DNA from: an uncultured Burkholderiaceae bacterium
GTDB lineage: Bacteria; Pseudomonadota; Gammaproteobacteria; Burkholderiales; Burkholderiaceae
Assembly: GCA_937871985.1 (NCBI GenBank)
Contig: CALMPB010000454.1
Span: 1-18,564 of the forward strand
DNA: 18,564 nucleotides
Direction of reading: 5' to 3'
In this document: one piece after another, positions 1 to 7,142 of the stretch
How the letters are laid out: every line of letters starts with the position of its first letter
Position numbering within the stretch: the first letter of the stretch is position 1
Position numbers and translations under genes: made by a program
Notes under the pieces: model-generated
Told to the model about the DNA's origin: nothing
The model's input: only the letters and a program-made list of their open reading frames with translations
The model's database searches: none

Positions 1-164
1 GCAAGGCCAACGTCACCGTATTGCTGGTCGAGCAGAACGCGCGGCGCAGCCTGGAACTGTCCGATCGTGGCTACCTGCTGGAGCAGGGGCGCATCGTGGG
101 CACCAATTCCGCCGCGGCTCTGCTGAAGGACGAAGCCGTGCGCAAGGCGTATCTGGGCGGCTAG
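1..164 (+). CDS. livF: LivF-type ABC transporter ATPase, 3' end only
   Basis: The first 164 bases hold the last 53 codons of an ABC ATPase, read in the frame starting at base 3 and ending at the TAG at 162-164. The peptide contains VLLVEQN, the segment after Walker B that is typical of LivF-type (HAAT family) ATPases, then SDRGYLLEQGRIV and a KAYLGG tail like other LivF C-termini. LivF works with LivG to energise a LivHM permease importing branched-chain amino acids or aromatic and aliphatic carboxylates. Walker A, the signature motif and Walker B lie outside the window, so only family membership can be supported. Its stop codon overlaps the stop of the convergent cupin gene by two or three bases. 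The substrate cannot be read from this fragment. Confidence 0.88.
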   Translation, partial: KANVTVLLVEQNARRSLELSDRGYLLEQGRIVGTNSAAALLKDEAVRKAYLGG

Positions 165-727
165 TTGGCTGCGGGCTGGCGCTGCGCGCCGATGAGCACG
201 AACAGCATGGTGGCGACGCCGGTGCTTTTATTGCGCCAGCCATGGCGGGCGCCGTTCTGGACCACGACATCGTGCCGTTTCAAGTGGACTTCTTCGCCGG
301 CGCCCAGATCCAGCCAGACCTCGCCGTCGAGCACCACGCCGTAGTCGACGCTGTCGGTGACGTGCATGGCGGGGTCTTCGGGTTCGAACAGCTCGGCCAG
401 GCCGGGCATTTTTTCAGCCAGTTCCTTGCCGAATGCTTCGCCATTGAAGCTGGGGTCGCCCATGCTGGCGTCGGGCGGAAAGGTGACGATCATGAAGCGC
501 GTTTCGCCGACGGGCGGGACGAACGTGGTGACAGCTGGCACGGGATCGGCGGCCAGGGCGGGCTCGCCGACTTGCGGCCGCGCCGGCGTGGTCCACATGA
601 GCGTGTTGGAAAATCCCGGAAGATTGTCGAACTCGCGAACGCTGCGTTCATCGCTGAGGACTACGGGCTTGCCTTGCTTGGCGCCGATGACGACGCGGCG
701 GATGGGGGCCGGGCTGGCGAGGGTCAT
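161..727 (-). CDS. Cupin-domain protein of unknown function
   Basis: A 188-residue protein with one recognisable cupin barrel in its C-terminal half. Residues 122-165 hold H122, then DYGVVLDGEVWLDL (128-141), HDVVVQNG (152-159) and RHGW (161-164), which is the usual layout of the two cupin motifs. The N-terminal half (residues 1-115) has no motif I recognise. I chose the ATG at 727 rather than the upstream start at 886 because AAGGAGAC sits just before it and the extra 53 residues would read through a promoter and palindrome. Small single-domain cupins of this type are common beside aromatic and carboxylate catabolic operons, usually with no known reaction. Nothing here identifies a substrate. 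It is divided from maleylacetate reductase by about 200 bases and seems to have its own promoter, so it need not belong to the hydroxyquinol operon. Confidence 0.85.
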   Translation of the reverse strand: MTLASPAPIRRVVIGAKQGKPVVLSDERSVREFDNLPGFSNTLMWTTPARPQVGEPALAADPVPAVTTFVPPVGETRFMIVTFPPDASMGDPSFNGEAFGKELAEKMPGLAELFEPEDPAMHVTDSVDYGVVLDGEVWLDLGAGEEVHLKRHDVVVQNGARHGWRNKSTGVATMLFVLIGAQRQPAAN

Positions 728-752
728 GCTGTCTCCTTTTATGCGTATTTTA

Positions 753-784
753 ATTATTATGCATAATAATCGAAGGCCGTTCAA
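753..784 (-). promoter_or_regulatory. Promoter and 18-bp palindromic operator of the cupin gene
   Basis: On the minus strand TTGAAC (779-784) is followed by a 17-base spacer and CATAAT (756-761), a good sigma-70 match. A perfect 18-bp palindrome, ATTATTATGCATAATAAT (753-770), covers the whole -10 box. A perfect palindrome in that place suggests a repressor site. Its sequence differs from the dyads at 4629-4647 and 13905-13923, so a different regulator is likely. The promoter is inferred from consensus only. Confidence 0.6.
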
Positions 785-889
785 GCATTCGCGCCGCATA
801 GTCGTCAGCGGGCCCCGCTTTGGCATTTCAGGCGAGGTGCGCTCATGGGCGCCGTACTTGCGTGGCGCCTGATTCAGCCAGGACATTAC

Positions 890-910
890 CCCCTCATGTT
901 CAGAGAGGGG
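890..910. terminator. Possible hairpin downstream of the hydroxyquinol operon
   Basis: CCCCTC (890-895) and GAGGGG (905-910) can pair around a nine-base loop, about 15 bases beyond the stop of maleylacetate reductase on the minus strand. There is no U-tract, so this is a weak candidate for a transcription end or a 3' mRNA stabiliser. A second inverted pair, GGCGCC at 848-853 and 864-869, lies further on. Confidence 0.3.
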
Positions 911-924
911 AACCGCCGTTTACG

Positions 925-1989
925 TTACGGCTGGGGCGCTTCGCCGGCCCAGGCGCGGGCGATGAGGGCGCGGATGGCTTCGGCCTGCAGGGGGCGCGGA
1001 TTCCAGTAGGGGTTTTTCATGGCCAGGTCCGTGGCCAGGTCGATGCCGGACTCGGGCATGCCCAACTGCTTGAGGGAGCGCGGCGCATTCAGCTTGCCGG
1101 CCAGTTCCCACAGGCCCGTGGCGGCGTCGTTTGAGCCCAGGGCGCGCGCCACCCGCTGCATGGCATCGGCGGCGGCCACGCTGTTGTAGGCGGCCGTGTG
1201 CGGCAGCATGACCGCGTGGGTTTCCGCGTGGGGCAGGTCGAAGGCGCCGCCCAGCACGTGGCAGAGCTTGTGGTGCAGGGCCATGCCCGCCGAGGCCAGG
1301 CATATGCCGCAAAGCCAGGCGCCGTACAGCGCGTCGGAACGCGCTTCGATGTCTTTGGGCGACTGGACGATGGTGGGGAGGGATCGGGCGAAGGCGGCAA
1401 TGCCTTCCTCGGCCATGAGGGAGGTGACCGGATTGCGGTTCTGGGCGTACAAGGCCTCGACCGCGTGCGCCATGGCGTTCAGCCCGCTCGTGGCGGAAAG
1501 CGCGGGCGGCAGCGTGACCGAGAGATCGACGTCGTAGATGACGGTCTTGGGCAGGATGACCGGCTGGCGTTGCGTGGTTTTGACGCCTTTTTCGGTTTCG
1601 CCCAGTATGGGGGTCATTTCGGAGCCGGCGTAGGTGGTGGGCACGGCGATTTGCGGCAGCCCGGTGCGCAGGGCAATGGCTTTGCCAAGGCCGGTGGTCG
1701 AACCGCCGCCCAGGGCCACGACGCAGTCGGCGCCCACGCGCTTGGCGTAGGCGACCGCATCTTCCGAGACCTCGACCGGCGTATGCATGGTGGCATTGCT
1801 GTAGACGCCCGCAGCAGAAGAGCCCAATAGTTCGGCGACGTTCCGGGCCCATGCTTCTTGCTGGGGCGTGGACAGAACCAAAGCTTTACGGGCGCCGAGC
1901 TTTTCGACTTCTTGCGGAAGGCTTTGCAGTTTTCCCTGGCCGAAGATTACCCGGGTTGGAAGCGCTTCGTAGATAAAGTCGTGATTCAT
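925..1989 (-). CDS. Maleylacetate reductase (iron-alcohol-dehydrogenase family)
   Basis: A 354-residue protein matching maleylacetate reductases (EC 1.3.1.32), which reduce maleylacetate to 3-oxoadipate with NAD(P)H in the cytoplasm. The nucleotide-binding GGGS is at 94-97 and PTTYAGSEMTP at 117-127. The family segment HHKLCHVLGG (239-248), followed by LPHAETHAVMLPH (252-264), carries the histidines that occupy the metal site in iron-type alcohol dehydrogenases. Length is normal for the family. The ATG at 1989 has only a weak AAGGG upstream, 35 bases after the dioxygenase stop, so it is probably the last gene of the hydroxylase-dioxygenase-reductase operon. Adjacency to an intradiol dioxygenase of the hydroxyquinol type fixes its role: it takes the ring-opening product to 3-oxoadipate, which then needs CoA transferase and thiolase genes not present in this window. 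Confidence 0.95.
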   Translation of the reverse strand: MNHDFIYEALPTRVIFGQGKLQSLPQEVEKLGARKALVLSTPQQEAWARNVAELLGSSAAGVYSNATMHTPVEVSEDAVAYAKRVGADCVVALGGGSTTGLGKAIALRTGLPQIAVPTTYAGSEMTPILGETEKGVKTTQRQPVILPKTVIYDVDLSVTLPPALSATSGLNAMAHAVEALYAQNRNPVTSLMAEEGIAAFARSLPTIVQSPKDIEARSDALYGAWLCGICLASAGMALHHKLCHVLGGAFDLPHAETHAVMLPHTAAYNSVAAADAMQRVARALGSNDAATGLWELAGKLNAPRSLKQLGMPESGIDLATDLAMKNPYWNPRPLQAEAIRALIARAWAGEAPQP

Positions 1990-2024
1990 GGCGGAACCCT
2001 TATGCTTTGGAAATATGAACTAGT

Positions 2025-2885
2025 TTAGTCGTTCGTCGATTTTAAAATGAAATCGTAATGCAGGCTGGCGTAGGGCGCGTCGAGGACGCGCCCGTCCGGA
2101 GCCGTGCCGGGTTCGTGCATTTCGTAGGTACGGATCAAGGAGTTCTTGACCCCGAACACCACGTCGCTGTCCAGGTATTCGTCGCCGTCGGCGAAGACAT
2201 GGGTTACCAGCTTTTCGTGGCCGGGCGCCTGGATCATGAAGTGCACGTGCGCAGGCCGATAGGGATGGCGGCCCTGGGCGTCGAGCATCTGCCCCACGGG
2301 GCCGTCGTCGGGGATGGGGTAGCACGATGGGCGGATGGTCCAACAGTTGAACTTGCCTTCGGCATCGGAATGCAGCCGGCCGCGCAGCGCCAGCGTGTCC
2401 AGCCGCTGCACATCGTAAAAGCCTTCGCTGTCCGACTGCCAGAGATCGACGATGGCGTTCGGGATGGGGGAGCCGTCGCTGGACGATACGCTGCCGGTCA
2501 CGTACATGGGCGTGCCCTGGATGCCGGCGGTCAGGTCGTCGCCCGACTCGAACTCGCTGGCGCCCTCGACATAGAAGGGGCCGAACACGGTGGTTTCGGT
2601 AACGCCTTCGGGCATGCGGTGGTTGATGGCGTCGACCAGCATCGACACGCCCAGGGCGTCGGACAGCAAAATGAATTCCTGGCGCTTGTCGTCGCACATC
2701 TGGCCGGTGCGCGTCAGGAAGTCGATGGCGTATTCCCATTCTTGCTGGCTGGGCTCGATTTCGCGCACGAAGGCGTGAATGTGGCGCACCAGCGCCTCGC
2801 TGACTTGTTTCGTGCGGGCGTTCTTGCTGCCGGCGAAGCGCGATATGACTTCGGCGGTGATGGTGTGTTCGTTAAGGTCTCTCAT
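2025..2885 (-). CDS. Hydroxyquinol 1,2-dioxygenase (intradiol)
   Basis: A 286-residue intradiol ring-cleavage enzyme. The N-terminal helical dimerisation domain (about 1-105) is followed by the beta-sandwich catalytic domain. The expected non-haem Fe(III) ligands are visible: Tyr157 in GFYDVQ, Tyr189 in CYPIPDDGPVG, and His213 and His215 in RPAHVHF. Length and the flanking maleylacetate reductase favour hydroxyquinol 1,2-dioxygenase (EC 1.13.11.37), which opens 1,2,4-trihydroxybenzene to maleylacetate, over catechol or chlorocatechol dioxygenase. The latter would normally sit with muconate cycloisomerase, which is absent here. The ATG at 2885 has GGAGAC a few bases upstream. The gene starts 15 bases after the hydroxylase stop, which supports cotranscription. 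Exact substrate range cannot be decided from sequence alone. Confidence 0.94.
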   Translation of the reverse strand: MRDLNEHTITAEVISRFAGSKNARTKQVSEALVRHIHAFVREIEPSQQEWEYAIDFLTRTGQMCDDKRQEFILLSDALGVSMLVDAINHRMPEGVTETTVFGPFYVEGASEFESGDDLTAGIQGTPMYVTGSVSSSDGSPIPNAIVDLWQSDSEGFYDVQRLDTLALRGRLHSDAEGKFNCWTIRPSCYPIPDDGPVGQMLDAQGRHPYRPAHVHFMIQAPGHEKLVTHVFADGDEYLDSDVVFGVKNSLIRTYEMHEPGTAPDGRVLDAPYASLHYDFILKSTND

Positions 2886-2899
2886 GCTTGTCTCCAGGT

Positions 2900-4588
2900 T
2901 CAGGCTGTTGCGTTTTTTGCTGGCGCGTTAGAAAGGGCGGCGCCGGTTCCGAGTATCTGGTCGAAAATCTGTCCGGCCTGCGAGCCCGAATCGCCTCGCC
3001 ATGCCACGATCTGATCGGGGCGGATCAGGGCGTAGTCGGCTTCGTACAGTGCGCGGGCCTGCGGCAGATGCACGACTTCAAGCTCGACGTTCCTGCGGCC
3101 GGCCGCAGCGGCAAAGGCGCGGCTTTCGCCGGCGTCGGGCCCCATGCAAAGCAGTGTCCACTCGAAGCCGAAGGCGTCGTACAGCGAGCGGCTGTCGTCA
3201 AGCCACATGTGCGGGGGGCGCCCGCCGGGAACGGCGGAGGGAATGTATTCGTTGGCCGAGTCGGGCGGCGGCGAGCAGCCGTCCGCGATGATGGCCGGCG
3301 AGCCGTCGTAGCGGCCGCCGAAGGTGACGCCGGGAATGTTGAATTCGGCGCGGCCGTGGGCGGCCAGGTAGATGCCGGCCTTGGCGCGCGCGGCGGCTCC
3401 TTCGGGGGTATCGTCCTCGATATTGCTTTCAGGCTTGAACAGGCCCAGCGAGTCGGCGAACTTGCGCGCATAGCCGGTGTTGCGGATGCCCAGCGGCCGG
3501 CGTTCCGCCTCGTAGCTGTCGAGCAGCGCCGGGGAGGCGCTGCCCTTGAGAACCGCCGCCAGCTTCCAGCCCAGGTTGACGGCGTCCTCCACGGCGGTGT
3601 TGTAGCCCAGGCCGCCGGTGGGCGTGAAAAGGTGCACGGCGTCCCCGCCCAGGAAGACGCGGCCTTTCTGGAAGTGCTCGGCGACCAGCGAATGGCCGGC
3701 CGTCCATGAGCCGCGGGACAGGATCTCGACCTCGATCGGCAGGCCCACCGCGGCCTGGAACATTTCGCGGGCCTGCTGGTCGGTGATGTCCTCTTCGCGT
3801 TCATGAGCCTTGAGCTGGGTATGGAACGCAAACTCGCCCTTGCCGTCGACGGTCGCCATGAAGGCGCGCCGCTCGGGGTTGAAGCATACGTTCATCCAGG
3901 CGGGGGCGTGCGGCACGGCGCGGTAGAAATCGGGCGCGCGCGCATAGATGGCGTACATGCGCCCGCCCATGAAATCGCGGACGATGCCGGTTTCGCCGTT
4001 ATAGCGAAAGCCGAGCTGTTCTCGCACTTGGCTTCGGGGCCCATCGGCGCCGACGAGGTAGGCGGCCTCGATGGTTTGGCGGGTTCCGTCGGCAAGGCAC
4101 TCGACGTCGACGGAAACCGAATCGCCCAGGTCGCGAAAGCCGGTCATTTTCCAGCCGTAGTTGATGGAAATGCCCGGCAGCTTCTCGGCCTGCCTGCGCA
4201 ATTCGGCTTCGACGTACTTTTGCGAAACGCGATGAGGCAGTTCAGCCGCGCTCCAGGAGCCGGACAAGGCGTGGATTTTCTTCAGGGCTTCCTGCGCCGA
4301 CGGCAACTGGAAGCGGGCCAGTTCATAACTGGCATAGCGGGTGGAATACGCAATGTCGGTGGGGAAGTCGCCGGGCAGGCCCAGGCGGCGTATGGCGTCG
4401 GCAAAGCCCAGGCGGCGGAAGTGCTCCATGGTGCGGGCCTGGGTGGCGTTTGCCTGGGGATTGAAGGCGGTGCCGGGTTTTTCGTCGACGAGAATGGCCT
4501 GTATACCGCGCCGGCCAAGCTCGTTGGCCAGCATCAGGCCGCAGGGGCCGCCGCCAGCAATGGCAACGGAAGTTTTGCTCGGTAGCAT
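2900..4588 (-). CDS. FAD-dependent aromatic hydroxylase (PheA/TfdB-type), probably hydroxyquinol-forming
   Basis: A 562-residue single-component flavin monooxygenase. It has the dinucleotide-binding GGGPCG at 12-17, the FAD/NAD(P)H DG motif GADGPRSQVR at 180-189 and the GD motif region from GGDAVHLFTP (314-323) through to NLGWKLA (338-344). A thioredoxin-like C-terminal domain follows, as in phenol 2-monooxygenase relatives. Such enzymes ortho- or para-hydroxylate phenols using NAD(P)H and O2. Being first in an operon with hydroxyquinol dioxygenase and maleylacetate reductase, it most simply makes hydroxyquinol, for example from resorcinol or another dihydroxylated aromatic; this is inference. 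A GTG at 4597 is possible, but GGAG sits eight bases before the ATG at 4588 and would overlap the GTG, so I chose the ATG. Confidence 0.9.
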   Translation of the reverse strand: MLPSKTSVAIAGGGPCGLMLANELGRRGIQAILVDEKPGTAFNPQANATQARTMEHFRRLGFADAIRRLGLPGDFPTDIAYSTRYASYELARFQLPSAQEALKKIHALSGSWSAAELPHRVSQKYVEAELRRQAEKLPGISINYGWKMTGFRDLGDSVSVDVECLADGTRQTIEAAYLVGADGPRSQVREQLGFRYNGETGIVRDFMGGRMYAIYARAPDFYRAVPHAPAWMNVCFNPERRAFMATVDGKGEFAFHTQLKAHEREEDITDQQAREMFQAAVGLPIEVEILSRGSWTAGHSLVAEHFQKGRVFLGGDAVHLFTPTGGLGYNTAVEDAVNLGWKLAAVLKGSASPALLDSYEAERRPLGIRNTGYARKFADSLGLFKPESNIEDDTPEGAAARAKAGIYLAAHGRAEFNIPGVTFGGRYDGSPAIIADGCSPPPDSANEYIPSAVPGGRPPHMWLDDSRSLYDAFGFEWTLLCMGPDAGESRAFAAAAGRRNVELEVVHLPQARALYEADYALIRPDQIVAWRGDSGSQAGQIFDQILGTGAALSNAPAKNATA

Positions 4589-4627
4589 GTGTCGCACTCC
4601 GGAAATTCTGAAGAAAGGAATGCGCTT

Positions 4628-4656
4628 ATGGTAAGTTATCCTTACTAAATCGTCAA
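4628..4656 (-). promoter_or_regulatory. Hydroxyquinol operon promoter with 19-bp MarR-type dyad
   Basis: On the minus strand TTGACG (4651-4656), a 17-base spacer and TACCAT (4628-4633) form a good sigma-70 promoter whose start would lie about 33 bases before the hydroxylase ATG. The dyad TAGTAAGGATAACTTACCA (4629-4647) covers the -10 and most of the spacer, with arms TAGTAAG/CTTACCA (one mismatch) around a five-base centre. That size and position suit a MarR dimer acting as repressor. The gene just upstream, transcribed the same way, encodes a MarR protein. Binding is inferred. Confidence 0.7.
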
Positions 4657-4709
4657 TGTGTTTTTAACGGCATGAGCAGTGCCGTCCATGTGTTTTTGTT
4701 TATGCGCGG

Positions 4710-5219
4710 CTACTTTCCGCCGTAGTCGGTCAGCGCCTGCTTGAGCTGGCTCAGGCGCTGCCCGCCGAGTTCATCTTCCATTTCCGCCTCGGCTTGCTGC
4801 AGCGCCGTGCGAAAGGCGTTCAGCCATTCAACGCCCAGAGGCGTAAAGAAGACGATGCGGGATCGCTTGTCGTTAGGGTCGGGCTTGCGCGCAATGACGC
4901 CGCCTGCTTCGAGCTGCACGATCAGCTCGCCCACGGACTGCTTGGTGATGCCGGCCCGTTTGGCCAGGTCGGTGGCGCGGGTGCCGTCGATATCCAGATT
5001 GCGCGTGATCGCGATATGGCTGAGCGAGAAGCCGCCGTGCCCGGCGGCGTCCATCAACTCCAGGATGCGGCTTTCGAATCGGTTGATGGCATTGTTCAGC
5101 AGGCGTCCGACGTTGTGCCGGCGCCAGGACTGGATGTTTTCGTGTTCGCCGACGGCGCGCGCCGCGCGCGGCCTGCGGCGGGCGGTAGTGGCGTTTTTCT
5201 TGGCGGGAGTGTTTTCCAT
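4710..5219 (-). CDS. MarR-family transcriptional regulator
   Basis: A 169-residue winged-helix regulator. The recognition region is at about 80-107 (TRATDLAKRAGITKQSVGEL and following) and the wing at 114-126 (DPNDKRSRIVFFT, with the conserved D-x-R pattern). Helices at both ends would form the dimer interface. The first 25 residues are rich in Lys and Arg and are not part of the usual MarR fold, perhaps giving extra DNA contact. The ATG at 5219 has no strong ribosome-binding site, which suggests low expression. MarR proteins usually repress nearby catabolic genes and release DNA when a phenolic ligand binds. The gap to the hydroxylase contains a promoter with a dyad, so this protein is the obvious candidate regulator of the hydroxyquinol operon. 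The same dyad appears at 13905-13923. Confidence 0.93.
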   Translation of the reverse strand: MENTPAKKNATTARRRPRAARAVGEHENIQSWRRHNVGRLLNNAINRFESRILELMDAAGHGGFSLSHIAITRNLDIDGTRATDLAKRAGITKQSVGELIVQLEAGGVIARKPDPNDKRSRIVFFTPLGVEWLNAFRTALQQAEAEMEDELGGQRLSQLKQALTDYGGK

Positions 5220-5329
5220 GCGTTCGCTTGCTCGGTATGTCGGCCACGAATCCAGGGCGGGCCTTGGCGAACTTTAGCACTACCGGTGAACGAGAGCCAA
5301 CCGGCGAACAAGCCGGCCCTGCCGGCGGG

Positions 5330-5758
5330 TCATGCCGGATGCGCCAATCCCGCGGCGGCGATGCCGGCCATGACGATCTGCTCGTCCTCGTCGCCCGTGC
5401 CTCCCGATGCGCCCGCCGCGCCGACGACAACGCCCTGCGCGTCGAGTATGAGAACCGCGCCGGTCTGAGGAATGAATTTCTGCTGCGCCACGGCGGGAAT
5501 GGCGGCAAAGAACGCCGGCATGTCGGCGGCGCGCTGCACCAGCGCGCGGCTGTTGACGTTCATGCCCACCGCTGCGCCAGCCTTGCCGAGTGCGATGTCC
5601 AGGCGCAGCGGCGATGCGCCGTCTTCCCGCGCGCTGGCGACGACCTGGGCCGAGGCGTCGATGACGACCACGCCCATCGGCTTGAAGCTGGATTTGCGCG
5701 CGGCGGAGAACGCTGCGTCGATGATGGTTCGGGCTTGCTGGCTGGTGAGGTTGGACAT
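5330..5758 (-). CDS. GlcG/HbpS-family (haem-binding-like) protein
   Basis: A 142-residue protein of the GlcG/HbpS (DUF336) family. It shows the central MGVVVIDASAQVVAS strand region (28-42) and the hallmark glycine-rich end GASGGTGDEDEQ (116-127). Members are small alpha/beta proteins of largely unknown function. HbpS in Streptomyces binds haem, and GlcG-like genes recur in glycolate and aromatic degradation operons. AGGAGA lies just before the ATG at 5758. No signal peptide is seen, so it is presumably cytoplasmic. It lies 110 bases upstream of marR on the same strand and might be cotranscribed with it, but no promoter or terminator decides this. Its own upstream region is shared with the divergent transporter operon. 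Confidence 0.9.
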   Translation of the reverse strand: MSNLTSQQARTIIDAAFSAARKSSFKPMGVVVIDASAQVVASAREDGASPLRLDIALGKAGAAVGMNVNSRALVQRAADMPAFFAAIPAVAQQKFIPQTGAVLILDAQGVVVGAAGASGGTGDEDEQIVMAGIAAAGLAHPA

Positions 5759-5875
5759 GCTGGTCTCCTGTGCGATGGGCGGATGTTGGTCCGTGATTTT
5801 GCGAGACCGAAATAATAAGCCATCGACGGCTGTTTTCGTATCCAGAATTTGAATAGTGCATTAGTAGCTTGATGG

Positions 5876-5900
5876 CATTGCAACGCCTTGTCTTGCAATG
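5876..5900. promoter_or_regulatory. Inverted repeat upstream of the ABC transporter operon
   Basis: CATTGCAA (5876-5883) and TTGCAATG (5893-5900) are perfect inverted repeats around a nine-base centre, about 65-85 bases before the binding-protein ATG, in the 205-base gap between the divergent GlcG gene and the transporter. A spaced dyad at this distance suits a LysR-type activator site, and a LysR gene ends the cluster. A smaller hairpin, CTGAG-TCG-CTCAG, follows at 5905-5917. I see no good -35/-10 pair, as is common for activator-dependent promoters. Confidence 0.5.
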
Positions 5901-5963
5901 GACACTGAGTCGCTCAGCAAGTTTTAACGAACAAAGGGTTCAACCAAAATACTGGAGAGACAA

Positions 5964-7142
5964 ATGAATCTAAAGCACTTTGCGCGGTTTTCCAGATCGA
6001 TCGCGCTATCTGCGTTGGTTGCCGCCGCACCTCTCGCGCATGCTCGGACGGTGGAGCTCGATCAAGGCCCGGTCAAAGTCGGAATGTTGTTGCCATTGTC
6101 TGGGGTTTTCACGGTGATCGCTACAGAGGTCAAGCTCGGTTACGACTTGTATATGGAACGGCATGGCAAGGAGGCAGGCCGGGAGATTCAGACCGTGGTC
6201 GAAAACGATGAAATGCGCACCCAGGTGGCGCTCCTGAAGTTTCGCAAGCTGGTAGAGCAGGACAAGATCGATGTGCTTGCCGGATTGTTCGATGCGACCG
6301 TCGCCGAGGCTCTTCGCCTTCCGGTTCAGGAGGCGAAACTGCCGACTCTGGTTGTCACCGGCCCACAGCGGGATTTGATGCTGCATAAGAATCCCTATCT
6401 GTTTCGGCTTTCGTTCAGCAACGTCGATTATGGCCGGAGCGTTGGGCGTTGGATCCAGGAGAAAGGCTTCAAGCGATTGATGATTATTGCGCCGGAATAT
6501 ACCTCTGCCGCGGAAATGGTGGATAGCCTGATTTCGACCTTTAAGCCGGGCTCGATCGAGGTCGTTTCACGGATGCAGACCAAGATGGGCGAGACGGATT
6601 TCAGTCCGTATTTCGCACAGGTTCGCGCGCTTAAGCCGGACGTCGTGTACGGCTGGGCGGCTGGCGCCGACGCCATTCGCTTCGTTCAGCAGTGGAAAGC
6701 GTTCGGACTCGACAAGGTCGCTCAGCTCACTGGCCCGTCGGGGCTTACGGACGATAGTCTGCTGGCCCAACAGGGTGATGCCGCCTTGGGCGTCGTCACC
6801 AATTCCTATTACACGCCGACGCTGCAGAAGCCTTCGAACACGGAGTTCGTCGATGCCTATAGGGCCAAATACCACGGCAAGCTGCCCGGAGGGTTCACCG
6901 TCATCGGGTGGGATGCGGCACAGGCCATCGTGAAGGCGGTCGCCGCGACCAAGGGGCCGATCGAACCGGACGCGTTCATCAAGGCATTGCGGCAGGTCAA
7001 TTTCGATAGTCCGCGCGGGCCGCTGACTTTGGATCCCGTAACTCAGGACGCCATCCAGAGCTACTACATCCTGCGGGTCGTCAAGGAAGCGGGAAGGCTG
7101 GGCAAGAAGGTCATCGAGATCTACGAGCCGGATGCGCGTTGA
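5964..7142 (+). CDS. Branched-chain-type ABC transporter substrate-binding protein (LivK-like)
   Basis: A 392-residue periplasmic binding protein of the type I fold (HAAT family). A signal peptide is clear: basic start, hydrophobic core IALSALVAAAP (13-23) and likely cleavage after AHA27. The mature start VKVGMLLPLSGVF (37-49) is the usual LivK opening, and DSPRGPLTLDPVTQD near the C-terminus is typical. GGAGAG precedes the ATG. Binding proteins of this group carry amino acids but also aromatic acids, short-chain acids and amides, and the ligand cannot be read here. It opens a six-gene operon containing both permeases and both ATPases, so this importer is complete. Its similarity to the other two binding proteins in the window looks only distant, unlike the close match between those two. 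Confidence 0.93.
   Translation: MNLKHFARFSRSIALSALVAAAPLAHARTVELDQGPVKVGMLLPLSGVFTVIATEVKLGYDLYMERHGKEAGREIQTVVENDEMRTQVALLKFRKLVEQDKIDVLAGLFDATVAEALRLPVQEAKLPTLVVTGPQRDLMLHKNPYLFRLSFSNVDYGRSVGRWIQEKGFKRLMIIAPEYTSAAEMVDSLISTFKPGSIEVVSRMQTKMGETDFSPYFAQVRALKPDVVYGWAAGADAIRFVQQWKAFGLDKVAQLTGPSGLTDDSLLAQQGDAALGVVTNSYYTPTLQKPSNTEFVDAYRAKYHGKLPGGFTVIGWDAAQAIVKAVAATKGPIEPDAFIKALRQVNFDSPRGPLTLDPVTQDAIQSYYILRVVKEAGRLGKKVIEIYEPDAR

Noticed and set aside
2058..4585. Long plus-strand open frames opposite the hydroxyquinol operon (2058-3014, 2888-3709, 3803-4585)
   Set aside because: They mirror the dioxygenase and hydroxylase, have no ribosome-binding sites or motifs, and share the same antisense composition.
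4667..4685. Hairpin ACGGCA/TGCCGT after marR
   Set aside because: Six base pairs with a seven-base loop and no T-run on the minus strand; too weak to call a terminator.
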